Assembly (NCBI GenBank): GCA_001805055.1
Contig: MHDZ01000092.1
Coordinates: forward strand, 12,906 to 53,787
Direction of reading: 5' to 3'
DNA from: Nitrospirae bacterium GWC2_57_13
Lineage (GTDB): Bacteria; Nitrospirota; UBA9217
Length of the DNA stretch: 40,882 bases
Shown here one piece after another: positions 6,788-14,683 of this stretch. A program made the position numbers and the translations under genes. How positions within the stretch are numbered: the stretch's first letter is position 1; each line of letters begins with the position of its first letter. The notes beneath the pieces are model-generated. The model did no database searches. It was given only the letters and a program-made list of their open reading frames with translations, and was not told the origin of the DNA.

Positions 6788-8521
6788 ATGAGTTACCAGA
6801 AGCGGAACAGCATACTGGTCGTACTGGGCATTCTTGTCTTTTCCGGAGCGCTCATCGTTTCCTTTAGTGCGCCTGCTGTCGCCCTGAACGAAGGGTGCGC
6901 CTCGTGCCATCAGGGTAAGGTGAGCAGCATTGCTACATCGCTTCATGCGACACTGGCATGCGAGACCTGCCACGATGGCGCCGCCGGCCATGCCTCGAAC
7001 ACAGCGATCAGGCCCGCCGTTCATTTCGACCTGCAGCTCTGCGGATCCTGCCATCCTGATCAGTACACGACCTACATCAAGGACGTGCCGATGAAGACGC
7101 TCTTCGGCGGCAGCGTGAACCCCCCGACGGATTGGGCGAAGACGAAGGATTTCCCCTACTACAACACGATCATCGACGGATACGGGTTCGTCAAGGAATA
7201 TAATGAAGAGCGGGCGCACGCGTATATGCTGAAGGACCACCAGGAGGTGACGCGGTTCAAGTACGACACCTGCATGCAGTGCAAATCAACGAAGGTGGCA
7301 TACTACTGGGACAGCGGTAAGGCGCGCACACTGGAGAATGATGTTCATGTTGAAGCCGGACACTTCGATGCCGGTGAGACCATCACGGTGCCTGAAGGAA
7401 CCACCATATCGCTCTCCACGGACAGGATAACGCCATACAGCGCGACCGGACGGCCCAACCACGAGGTGAAGGTGCTGGCCGCGCTGCCGGACGGGACCCT
7501 GTATGCGAGCTATGCGTACCCGGGTGCGATCACCGGCGTCGACCCTGACCCCGCAATAGCGAAGAAAGCCCGGAAATGGACCTGGGCGGCGGTGTATGCC
7601 CTCTTCCGCGATGGTTTGAGCGTCGGGTCGCCCACGGTGGATGCAGGCGTCGCCTGCAACCATTGTCATGATCCGCACACGGTGAAGCCGCGCATCATAC
7701 GAAAGTCCCTTATCGACGCCATAAGCAGGAACGGTATCAATCCCTATGCGCGCAGGAAGGTCTATGCGTTCGATAGCGCATCCCGGCAGGACAAATTGAA
7801 CACGCTCTGCGCCCAGTGCCACGTGGAGTACGTATGCGGCAACAGCGCTCTCGACGTGTATGACCGGGATTACTTCCCCTGGGCCAAGGTCAGCGCGCTT
7901 GAATCCATCTACTCGACGATGTTCGATTATAATGTTGACTGGAAGCATGGCATCGGCATGCGGCCGTGGCAGAGCGTCGATCCGGCGCTAGCCGGGTATT
8001 ATCCGCCGGGCGCCCTGTACCCCATCACGGAAAAACTGATCAAGAGCCAGCATCCGGAGACGGAGACCTACTGGTCGAGCATGCACTATCAGGAGCGCGC
8101 AAGCTGCGCTGACTGTCATATGCCCAGGACCGTGAATGCGGAGGGAGAGGCGTTCACCAGCCACTGGTTCACGTCGCCCGTGAAGCTGCTGAAACTGGGT
8201 GTCAACCCCTGCCTGTCCTGCCACCGGGAGGAATCCATCAGCAGGAAGCTCGAGCAGATCGAGAGCCGGCAAAAGGGCATCTTCAGCCTCCAGGCCGAGG
8301 TGCAGCAGGCGCTGGTAGAGTCGCTCAAGGCCATTCAGGCAGCAAAGGCGCTGGGCAGGAACGTGGACTCAGCGGTGTCGTACCACCAGATGGCCCATAT
8401 TCGGTGGGAGAACCTGGTCGTGTCCGAGAACAGCATGGGATTCCACAATTGGGACGAAGTGGAGCGTGAACTTGAAGCGGCCCGGTCCTATGCGCGGACC
8501 GCCAGGTCACTTGCACACTGA
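6788..8521 (+). CDS. Octaheme c-type nitrite reductase (ONR / TvNiR-like)
   Basis: The exported 577-residue protein has a signal peptide (about 1-32) and eight heme-binding sites: CXXCH at 37, 58, 85, 290, 341, 440 and 475, and CXXCK at 162-166. Lysine at the fourth heme is the hallmark of octaheme nitrite reductase, described in Thioalkalivibrio. The NrfA-like active-site set follows: Y348, K419-S-Q421-H422, and a candidate arginine R142. Y348-V-C350 matches the Tyr-X-Cys pair that is cross-linked in the Thioalkalivibrio enzyme. Expected reaction: six-electron reduction of nitrite to ammonium in the periplasm. The start at 6788 is fixed by AAGGAGGTG nine bases upstream; a longer frame from 6731 lacks this. 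No NrfH-type quinol partner is adjacent, so the electron donor is unknown. Confidence 0.92.
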   Translation: MSYQKRNSILVVLGILVFSGALIVSFSAPAVALNEGCASCHQGKVSSIATSLHATLACETCHDGAAGHASNTAIRPAVHFDLQLCGSCHPDQYTTYIKDVPMKTLFGGSVNPPTDWAKTKDFPYYNTIIDGYGFVKEYNEERAHAYMLKDHQEVTRFKYDTCMQCKSTKVAYYWDSGKARTLENDVHVEAGHFDAGETITVPEGTTISLSTDRITPYSATGRPNHEVKVLAALPDGTLYASYAYPGAITGVDPDPAIAKKARKWTWAAVYALFRDGLSVGSPTVDAGVACNHCHDPHTVKPRIIRKSLIDAISRNGINPYARRKVYAFDSASRQDKLNTLCAQCHVEYVCGNSALDVYDRDYFPWAKVSALESIYSTMFDYNVDWKHGIGMRPWQSVDPALAGYYPPGALYPITEKLIKSQHPETETYWSSMHYQERASCADCHMPRTVNAEGEAFTSHWFTSPVKLLKLGVNPCLSCHREESISRKLEQIESRQKGIFSLQAEVQQALVESLKAIQAAKALGRNVDSAVSYHQMAHIRWENLVVSENSMGFHNWDEVERELEAARSYARTARSLAH

Positions 8522-8536
8522 CGCATTTCGATCGCA

Positions 8537-8561
8537 GGGGAGGCGGCGAAGCCGTCTCTCC
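8537..8561 (+). terminator. Possible terminator after nitrite reductase
   Basis: GGGGAGGCGGC and GCCGTCTCTCC form an 11-base near-complementary stem with a GAA loop, 16 bases after the stop codon. The following tract is only moderately T-rich, so termination strength is uncertain. Confidence 0.45.
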
Positions 8562-8677
8562 TGGTCATTTGCTTCTTTCGTTCTTCTTCGAGCCATCGTG
8601 TGAACCGTGAGACGGCCGCCTGATCATAATCATTCCATAGCTGCGCGAAGCGCAAATAACGGTTGCAGAAAAGATCC

Positions 8678-8706
8678 TTGACAAAAAACGCTGCGACCAG
8701 TAGAAT
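8678..8706 (+). promoter_or_regulatory. Sigma70-like promoter of tetR-exporter operon
   Basis: TTGACA (8678-8683) and TAGAAT (8701-8706) are separated by exactly 17 bases. An 18-base palindrome begins one base after the -10 element and covers the predicted start site. Confidence 0.75.
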
Positions 8707-8707
8707 G

Positions 8708-8725
8708 TAAGTAAATACTCACTTA
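8708..8725. promoter_or_regulatory. Likely TetR operator
   Basis: TAAGTAAATACTCACTTA is an inverted repeat with 5-base perfect outer arms (TAAGT/ACTTA) and a partly symmetric centre. It lies just downstream of the -10 element and 14 bases before the tetR start codon. This is the usual place for an autorepressing TetR-family site. Confidence 0.65.
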
Positions 8726-8739
8726 AAAGGAGCGCATGC

Positions 8740-9348
8740 ATGGGGCGGAATGGTGGTGCAAAGATACGCGGAGAGGTCAGGCGCGAACAGGTGGTTACCG
8801 CAACGCTCCGAATCATCGGAAAGAAGGGTGTGAGCGGCCTGACCACGGCCGCAATCGCCAGGGAAGTGGGCATGTCGGAGGCAAACATCTATCGTCACTT
8901 CAAGAACAAGGAAGAAATACTCTACGAGACAGGGAAGAGCATCGGTCGGTCCCTCAGCAGTAATCTTGATGCTGTGTGGAAAATGGAAATACAACCTATT
9001 GCGAAACTGAAAAAAATCTTTCAACTTCATCTCGAATTTCTTAAGGCGAATGACGGGATACCCCGCCTGGCCTTCTCCGAGGAAATGCATGTGAACAACG
9101 CACGGCTGCGCAAATTATTTTTACAGAATATCCAGGCATACTCCACGGGCCTTGAGGAAATTATCGGACATGGTGTGCGTTCGGGGATCATCAGGAAGAA
9201 CGTCGATCCTCAAGGAGCGGCACTTATGATGATCGGTATGATACAGGTCACGCTGATGCGTTGGTCGCTTTCCGGACGCGCCTTCGATCTTGTAACGGAA
9301 GGCATGAAATTATGGACGAATTGTGAGCGCTACCTTTCCGAAGGGTAG
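8740..9348 (+). CDS. TetR-family transcriptional repressor
   Basis: A 202-residue protein with a TetR N-terminal helix-turn-helix at about 33-60 (TTAAIAREVGMSEANIYRHF) and a divergent C-terminal ligand domain. It is the first gene of an exporter operon, 22 bases before the TolC-like gene. The palindrome at 8708-8725 overlaps its promoter, so it very likely represses itself and the exporter until a ligand binds. The start at 8740 gives the usual N-terminus, with AAAAGGAG upstream. The ligand cannot be told from sequence. Confidence 0.9.
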   Translation: MGRNGGAKIRGEVRREQVVTATLRIIGKKGVSGLTTAAIAREVGMSEANIYRHFKNKEEILYETGKSIGRSLSSNLDAVWKMEIQPIAKLKKIFQLHLEFLKANDGIPRLAFSEEMHVNNARLRKLFLQNIQAYSTGLEEIIGHGVRSGIIRKNVDPQGAALMMIGMIQVTLMRWSLSGRAFDLVTEGMKLWTNCERYLSEG

Positions 9349-9370
9349 CGCAGAAAGAGAGGGTCGAGCT

Positions 9371-10693
9371 ATGCGAGTGGTAATCGCTCTCGTCTGTCTG
9401 CTGATGCCTGGTATGGCCTGGTCCTCCGGGAAAAATGATGTATTTACTCTGGACGAGGTCATCGCCTATGGCATGGAAAACAGCGCGGTTGTCAGATCGG
9501 CACAGGCCGATGTTGCAGCGGAGTCCACGGGTGTCAGGGCGGCAGAGGCCGCCAGGATGCCGAAATTCGACCTTCAAGGCGGCGTGACGAAGTACAGCTA
9601 TCCGTCGCCGGTGACGCCGATTGCAGGTTCTCCAACTGCCGGTCTGGCGTTCCCGGAATTCGATAGGACGATCTACAACGCCGGGCTGACCTTCAACCTG
9701 CCGCTGTTCCAGGGCGGAAGGCTCATCCGCGGCGTAACGATCGCGAAATTGAGACGATCGATAGCTGAAGACACGTTTCTCATGAGCAGGCAGGATCTTA
9801 TCTACAATCTTACGAGCACCTATTATAAAATCCTTCAGCTTGATAAAATGCTGCAAGCACATGAGGCGTCCGTACGGCAGCTCGAAGCGCATAAAAGGGA
9901 CGTTGAAGTCGCCCTTGTGGCGGGCACGGTTGCGAAGGTGCAGTTGCTCAAGGCAGAAACAGAACTGGCCCACGCTCGACAGGCGGCGCTCATCAGCAAG
10001 AATAACCTTGAAAGCGCCTACGAGCTGTTAAAAGCTCTCATGGGTATCGAAGACAGTAATCGGTCCATCACGGTCATTGAGGCGCCGCAGGCACACGACC
10101 CGCATCTTTCTCTCGAGGAGAGCATGCCATTGGCTCTCAGGCAAAGGCATGATTACCAGGCGTCCAGGAAGAAGCTCGAAATGCATGAGGAGCGGGTAAA
10201 GCGGACGGAAGGAAAGAAGCTTCCCTCGCTGAGCGTCACGGGCGAATATGCCGATACCGCCGGAACGGACCTTGAGTTAAATGAAAACTGGGCGATCGGT
10301 CTCCGTTTGACCATTCCTCTCTTCGACGGCGGCGCCGTCGCGGCGGAGATAGGCCGGGAAAAGGCGGAGCTGCTGAAGGCAAAGGAGAATGAGCGGGCCT
10401 TGAGGATCGACATCTTTCGCGAGGTGAGGATCGCCCACCTGAGCATAGAAAACGCGGCCGACAGAATAGACGCAGCAGGCACATCGATTGAATCGGCGAA
10501 GGAGAATCTGCGGATCGAGCGGTTGAAGTATAAGGCCGGGGGAGGGACGAGTACGGACGTGATCGATGCCCAGGAAGCTCTTCTCCGGGCTGAGACGGAT
10601 TACTACCAGGCGCTGTTCGATAAAAAGATCGCTCTGGCTTCCTTGCGGAAGGCGATAGGAAAAGAGTTCATTGGCGAGGAGGGGGAGAAATGA
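9371..10693 (+). CDS. TolC-family outer membrane efflux protein
   Basis: A 441-residue protein with a signal peptide (about 1-18) and two repeats of the OEP family, each rich in long alpha-helical heptads. It forms the outer-membrane/periplasmic channel of a tripartite exporter. The ATG at 9371 is preferred over an in-frame upstream start at 9323, because the signal peptide begins there and the upstream start lies inside tetR. Its stop overlaps the start of the HlyD-like gene (ATGA), showing tight coupling. Confidence 0.9.
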   Translation: MRVVIALVCLLMPGMAWSSGKNDVFTLDEVIAYGMENSAVVRSAQADVAAESTGVRAAEAARMPKFDLQGGVTKYSYPSPVTPIAGSPTAGLAFPEFDRTIYNAGLTFNLPLFQGGRLIRGVTIAKLRRSIAEDTFLMSRQDLIYNLTSTYYKILQLDKMLQAHEASVRQLEAHKRDVEVALVAGTVAKVQLLKAETELAHARQAALISKNNLESAYELLKALMGIEDSNRSITVIEAPQAHDPHLSLEESMPLALRQRHDYQASRKKLEMHEERVKRTEGKKLPSLSVTGEYADTAGTDLELNENWAIGLRLTIPLFDGGAVAAEIGREKAELLKAKENERALRIDIFREVRIAHLSIENAADRIDAAGTSIESAKENLRIERLKYKAGGGTSTDVIDAQEALLRAETDYYQALFDKKIALASLRKAIGKEFIGEEGEK

Positions 10694-11559
10694 AAAAGAG
10701 AGCTTTGATCGCGGGTATCGTCGTCCTTATCGGAACGACTGTTTTTCTGATACGACATTTCGGCGGCGAGCACGATGACCATACGCTGATCGTGTCGGGA
10801 AACGTTGAAGTAACCGAGATTAACATGGGGTTCAAGAGCTCCGGCCGCGTGATCTCGCTTCTCACCGATGAGGGCCGCACGGTCAAGAAGGGAGAAAAGC
10901 TCGCAATTCTCGACAACGACGAATACGAAAGCCAGGTGGCGCAGCTCAGGGCGGGACTGAGGAACGCAGAGGCGGAGCTCGAGAAGGCGAAAAAGGATCA
11001 TGAGCGGGCCGCTTTTTTGTATGAAAATGGAGCCATATCGGCCCAGTTGATGGACAACGCACAGAAAGCGTACGACGTTGGCCGTTATCGCGTCCAGGAA
11101 GCGACGGCGGCGCTCAGGACTTCCGAGGCGCGATTGCACGATACGGCGATCCATGCCCCGGTCTCCGGGGTGGTCCTTCGGAAAAGCATCGAGGCCGGAG
11201 AGACCGTTGGAGCCGGAACGCCGGTCTTGGCCATCGGTGATCTCGAAAATCCGTGGATCAAGGTGTACGTGAAGGAAGATAAACTTGGTCTCGTGAAACT
11301 TGGCCAGAAGGCGGAGGTAACGGTGGATTCCTACCCTGGAAAAGTGTACGACGGTACGGTCACTTACATATCCTCGGAGGCTGAATTCACCCCGAAGAAC
11401 GTACAGACGCAGGAAGAGCGGGTCAAACTCGTGTTCGGCGTGAAGGTAAGCGTCAAGAATGAAAAGGACGAACTCAAGCCGGGCATGCCGGCGGATGTGA
11501 AGATACTGCTGCAGCCGGCAGTCAGCAGCCAGGAGTCAAGAGTCAGGAGTCAGGAGTGA
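10690..11559 (+). CDS. HlyD/YbhG-type membrane fusion protein
   Basis: A 289-residue periplasmic adaptor. It has one N-terminal membrane anchor (about 5-22), a split biotinyl-lipoyl-like domain (GNVEVTEINMGFKSSGRV and DTAIHAPVSGVVLRKSIEAG), an alpha-helical hairpin between (about 80-155) and a beta-barrel. It links the ABC-2 permeases to the TolC-like channel. It starts within the tolC stop codon. The last dozen residues (SSQESRVRSQE) are encoded by a GAGTCA-type heptamer run, so the C-terminus looks like a repeat-derived extension. Its stop overlaps the GTG start of the first ATPase. Confidence 0.9.
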   Translation: MKKRALIAGIVVLIGTTVFLIRHFGGEHDDHTLIVSGNVEVTEINMGFKSSGRVISLLTDEGRTVKKGEKLAILDNDEYESQVAQLRAGLRNAEAELEKAKKDHERAAFLYENGAISAQLMDNAQKAYDVGRYRVQEATAALRTSEARLHDTAIHAPVSGVVLRKSIEAGETVGAGTPVLAIGDLENPWIKVYVKEDKLGLVKLGQKAEVTVDSYPGKVYDGTVTYISSEAEFTPKNVQTQEERVKLVFGVKVSVKNEKDELKPGMPADVKILLQPAVSSQESRVRSQE

Positions 11560-11566
11560 ACGAGTC
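11531..11566 (+). repeat. Heptamer run inside hlyD-like gene end
   Basis: Four to five copies of a 7-base unit GGAGTCA/AGAGTCA span the last codons of the adaptor gene and the first codons of the next gene. Period seven is shared with the AGAGCAG and AGTAGAC arrays nearby, though the unit differs. Confidence 0.65.
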
Positions 11567-12476
11567 AATTGCCATCAAAACAGCAGGTCTTACCAAGTCC
11601 TTTGGGGACAATATTGCCGTCGATCGTCTCAATCTCGAGATCCGGAAAGGCGAGCTCTTCGGGCTGGTTGGGCCTGACGGCGCAGGCAAGACCACGACCA
11701 TGCGGCTGCTCACGGCGATCCTGGAGCCCACGTCGGGCGAGGCATGGGTGTCCGGCAGTTCGATCCAGACGGACGGTGAGCGCATCAAGGAAAAGATCGG
11801 CTACATGTCGCAGCGCTTCGGCCTCTACGAGGACCTGACGGTGATAGAGAATATCAATTTCTACGCCGATCTTTATGAGGTGCCGAAAAAAGAACGGCCG
11901 TCGCGGATCGAGCGACTGCTCGGCTTCAGCAACCTTATGCCGTTCAAAGAGCGGCTCGCCGGCAAGCTCTCGGGCGGCATGAAGCAGAAGCTCGGCCTGG
12001 CCTGCGCGCTCATCCACACGCCGGAGGTCCTCTTTCTGGACGAACCGACGAACGGCGTCGACCCCGTTTCGCGAAGGGATTTTTGGCGGATACTTTATGA
12101 TCTTTTGCGGGAGGAGGTGACTATCTTCGTCTCAACCGCATATCTGGATGAGGCTGAACGCTGCACAAGGATCGGGCTCCTGCATAGGGGGAAAATCCTG
12201 ATAGAAGGCATGCCGGTGAATGTGAAGAATTCCCTCGGCCTGCCCATGATCGAGGTGTGGTCAGACGATTCGCGGACTGCGCAGGAGATCGTCAAAGGGA
12301 TAGCAGGCGTCAAGGGAGTGAGCATCTATGGCGACAAGCTCCATGTTACTCTCGATGCAAAAGAAACCGCAGAAAAGGTCGTGAATACGCTGAAAAGCGA
12401 GGGGGGGACGATTAAAGATTACCGGGAAATAACGCCGTCCCTTGAAGATGTGTTCATTTCCATGGTGGAGAAGTAA
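11556..12476 (+). CDS. ABC exporter ATPase (YbhF N-half-like)
   Basis: A 306-residue nucleotide-binding protein. Walker A is GPDGAGKTT (39-47), the signature is LSGGM (138-142), and Walker B is VLFLDEP (158-164). The switch histidine of the H-loop is replaced by alanine (STAYLDEA, A195). GPDGAGKT and STAY are features I recall from the first half of the fused E. coli YbhF ATPase. Here the two halves are separate genes. The GTG start overlaps the adaptor's stop codon. It probably works as a heterodimer with the ATPase at 12548. The missing histidine suggests weak ATP hydrolysis at its own site. Confidence 0.92.
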   Translation: MNESIAIKTAGLTKSFGDNIAVDRLNLEIRKGELFGLVGPDGAGKTTTMRLLTAILEPTSGEAWVSGSSIQTDGERIKEKIGYMSQRFGLYEDLTVIENINFYADLYEVPKKERPSRIERLLGFSNLMPFKERLAGKLSGGMKQKLGLACALIHTPEVLFLDEPTNGVDPVSRRDFWRILYDLLREEVTIFVSTAYLDEAERCTRIGLLHRGKILIEGMPVNVKNSLGLPMIEVWSDDSRTAQEIVKGIAGVKGVSIYGDKLHVTLDAKETAEKVVNTLKSEGGTIKDYREITPSLEDVFISMVEK

Positions 12477-12540
12477 GAGAGCAGAGAGCAGAGAGCAGAG
12501 AGCCTCATACCCTATGCGCTATGCTCTATGCGCTTTGCGT
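12477..12540. repeat. Heptamer array plus ATGC tail between ATPase genes
   Basis: 12477-12503 holds about four AGAGCAG units and 12513-12537 the TATGCGC/TATGCTC heptamers. It has the same architecture as bases 1-124. It splits two genes that should be translated in equal amounts. Confidence 0.85.
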
Positions 12541-12547
12541 AAGGTAA

Positions 12548-13501
12548 GTGCCTGCACCAAAAAACGAGGATTCTATCTTGAAGGATGACATAGCCGTCAA
12601 AGTAGAAGAGCTCACCCGCACGTTCGGTGATTTTACGGCCGTGGACCATATCGACCTCGAGGTCAAAAAGGGCCAGATCTTCGGTTTCCTGGGTCCTAAC
12701 GGCGCAGGAAAATCAACAACGATCAAGATGCTCTGCGGTCTTCTGCTGCCCACGAGCGGCAGCGGCTTAGTGGCCGGGTACGATGTTATGCGTGAATCCG
12801 AAGAGATAAAGAAAACCATCGGCTACATGTCACAGAAGTTTTCACTCTACGATGATCTCACGGTAGAGGAAAATATCAACTTCTTCAGCGGCATCTACAA
12901 CGTCAGGCAGGATAAAAAAGAGGGGCGCAAGGAATGGGCGCTGGAAATGGCGGGGCTGAAGGATAAGAGAGGCGTTCTGACGAGGACCCTCCCTGGCGGA
13001 TTCAAGCAGAGGCTTGCCCTGGGCTGTGCAATTTTACACGAGCCGCCGATCCTGTTCCTCGACGAGCCAACATCCGGCGTGGACCCCATATCTCGCCGGA
13101 ACTTCTGGACGCTGATCTACGAAATGTCGCAGACGGGTACCACGATATTTGTTACGACGCATTACATGGATGAAGCGGATTACTGCGACCGGCTTGCGCT
13201 CATCTATCGAGGAAAGATCATTGCTGAAGGCACGCCGGACGAACTCAAGCAGAAACACATGGTCAAGACCGTGCTTGAGATCGACGTTGACAGGGTGGTC
13301 GAGGCCATGGAGGCGCTCTACAAGAATAAGATCGAGACCGCGATCTTCGGCAGTCTGCTCCATGCGACGGTGGATGAAGCCGGGACAGCGGTTCCGGAGA
13401 TCAGAAGAATACTTGGAGAATCGAACATCACGATCAATAAGATTGAAAAGATCGTCCCGTCGCTGGAGGACGTGTTCGTGACGCTGATCGAGGTGTCGTA
13501 A
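12548..13501 (+). CDS. ABC exporter ATPase (YbhF C-half-like)
   Basis: A 317-residue nucleotide-binding protein. Walker A is GPNGAGKST (49-57), Walker B is ILFLDEP (168-174), and the H-loop histidine is intact (TTHYMDEA, H205). The signature motif is altered to LPGGF (148-152). Its defects therefore complement those of the upstream ATPase. The start is uncertain: GTG at 12548 has a weak site (TAAGG), while TTG at 12578 is preceded by GAGGA at seven bases and would remove ten residues. Partner of the 11556 ATPase and the two permeases. Confidence 0.9.
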   Translation: MPAPKNEDSILKDDIAVKVEELTRTFGDFTAVDHIDLEVKKGQIFGFLGPNGAGKSTTIKMLCGLLLPTSGSGLVAGYDVMRESEEIKKTIGYMSQKFSLYDDLTVEENINFFSGIYNVRQDKKEGRKEWALEMAGLKDKRGVLTRTLPGGFKQRLALGCAILHEPPILFLDEPTSGVDPISRRNFWTLIYEMSQTGTTIFVTTHYMDEADYCDRLALIYRGKIIAEGTPDELKQKHMVKTVLEIDVDRVVEAMEALYKNKIETAIFGSLLHATVDEAGTAVPEIRRILGESNITINKIEKIVPSLEDVFVTLIEVS

Positions 13502-13511
13502 ATGCAGGAGA

Positions 13512-13556
13512 CAGTAGTCTAAACATAGTAGACAGAAGACAGCATGCAGTAGACAG
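13512..13556. repeat. AGTAGAC-type heptamer run
   Basis: Degenerate 7-base units (AGTAGAC, AGAAGAC) fill the gap between the second ATPase and the first permease. It is another member of the 7-base repeat class. Confidence 0.55.
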
Positions 13557-13571
13557 CACTTGGACTTCACC

Positions 13572-14681
13572 ATGAAATTATTGCGAATAAAAGCCATAGC
13601 AAAAAAAGAGCTGATCCAGGTATGGCGCGATCCCCTTAGTCTCGCCATGGCGTTCCTGATGCCCGTCATGCTGCTGTTCCTGTTCGGTTACGCGATCACA
13701 CTTGATGTAAATAACCTTACGACACTCGTCTATGATCTTGACAAGAGCAGCTTCAGCAGGGAACTCGTCGCTCAGTTTCGGGAGTCGGGGTACTTTACGG
13801 TCGTAGAGCATGTACATGAACATCGGGAGATCGACAGATACCTCGATACGGGCAGAGCCCAGGTGGCGCTATCCATACCGGAAGACTTCTCGGAAAACAT
13901 CCGAGCGGACAGAAAAGCCCAGTTTCAGGTGATCGTCGATGGGAGCGACTCGAACACGGCGACGATAGCCCTGGGTTACATAACCGCAATTACGGAACGC
14001 TATTCCCAGAGCGTAAAGGGTATTCATATAACGCCGCTGATCGATGCGCGATCGAGGGTCTGGTATAATCCCGAACTTGAGTCGAGAAACTACATCATAC
14101 CAGGGCTGATCGCAGTGATCATGGCGGTGATTGCCGCCCTTCTCACCTCGCTTACCATAGCGCGGGAGTGGGAGCGGGGCACGATGGAACAGCTCATCTC
14201 CACGCCGGTAAAAACACCTGAGCTGATCACGGGAAAGCTGATACCCTATTTCCTCATCGGCTTCATAGACATGATCCTGTCCATTCTCATGACCGTCTTC
14301 GTTTTTGGCGTCCCCCTGAAGGGAAATGTCCTTCTGCTCATGGCGCTTTCGAGCGTATTTCTTTTCGGCGGCCTCAGTCTGGGGATACTCATATCGGTCG
14401 CGGCCAAGTCCCAGCTTGTGGCGAGCCAGTTCGCCATGGTGGCAACGTTTCTTCCGGCGTTCCTGCTTTCCGGCTTCATGTATGCCATATCGAATATGCC
14501 CCAGGCGCTCCAGATTGTTACGTATTTCATCCCTGCCCGGTATTTTGTGACCATCCTCAAGGGGATATTCTTAAAGGCGAACACGCTCGGTTTCCTGATG
14601 TTCGAGACCGTGCTCCTGACCGTATTCGGGTTGGCGGTATTTGCGCTGGCAAACATGAAATTCAAAAAGAAGGTCCAGTAA
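13572..14681 (+). CDS. ABC-2 type permease (YbhS/YbhR-like), first copy
   Basis: A 369-residue membrane protein. One N-terminal membrane span (about 22-40) is followed by a large periplasmic domain (about 45-175) with the family motif VDGSDSNTA, then about five C-terminal spans. It is the transmembrane half of a drug-type ABC-2 exporter. The ATG at 13572 was chosen over TTG at 13560. Its stop lies two bases before the next permease, so the two are translationally coupled and likely form the heterodimeric pore. Confidence 0.9.
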   Translation: MKLLRIKAIAKKELIQVWRDPLSLAMAFLMPVMLLFLFGYAITLDVNNLTTLVYDLDKSSFSRELVAQFRESGYFTVVEHVHEHREIDRYLDTGRAQVALSIPEDFSENIRADRKAQFQVIVDGSDSNTATIALGYITAITERYSQSVKGIHITPLIDARSRVWYNPELESRNYIIPGLIAVIMAVIAALLTSLTIAREWERGTMEQLISTPVKTPELITGKLIPYFLIGFIDMILSILMTVFVFGVPLKGNVLLLMALSSVFLFGGLSLGILISVAAKSQLVASQFAMVATFLPAFLLSGFMYAISNMPQALQIVTYFIPARYFVTILKGIFLKANTLGFLMFETVLLTVFGLAVFALANMKFKKKVQ

Positions 14682-14683
14682 CC

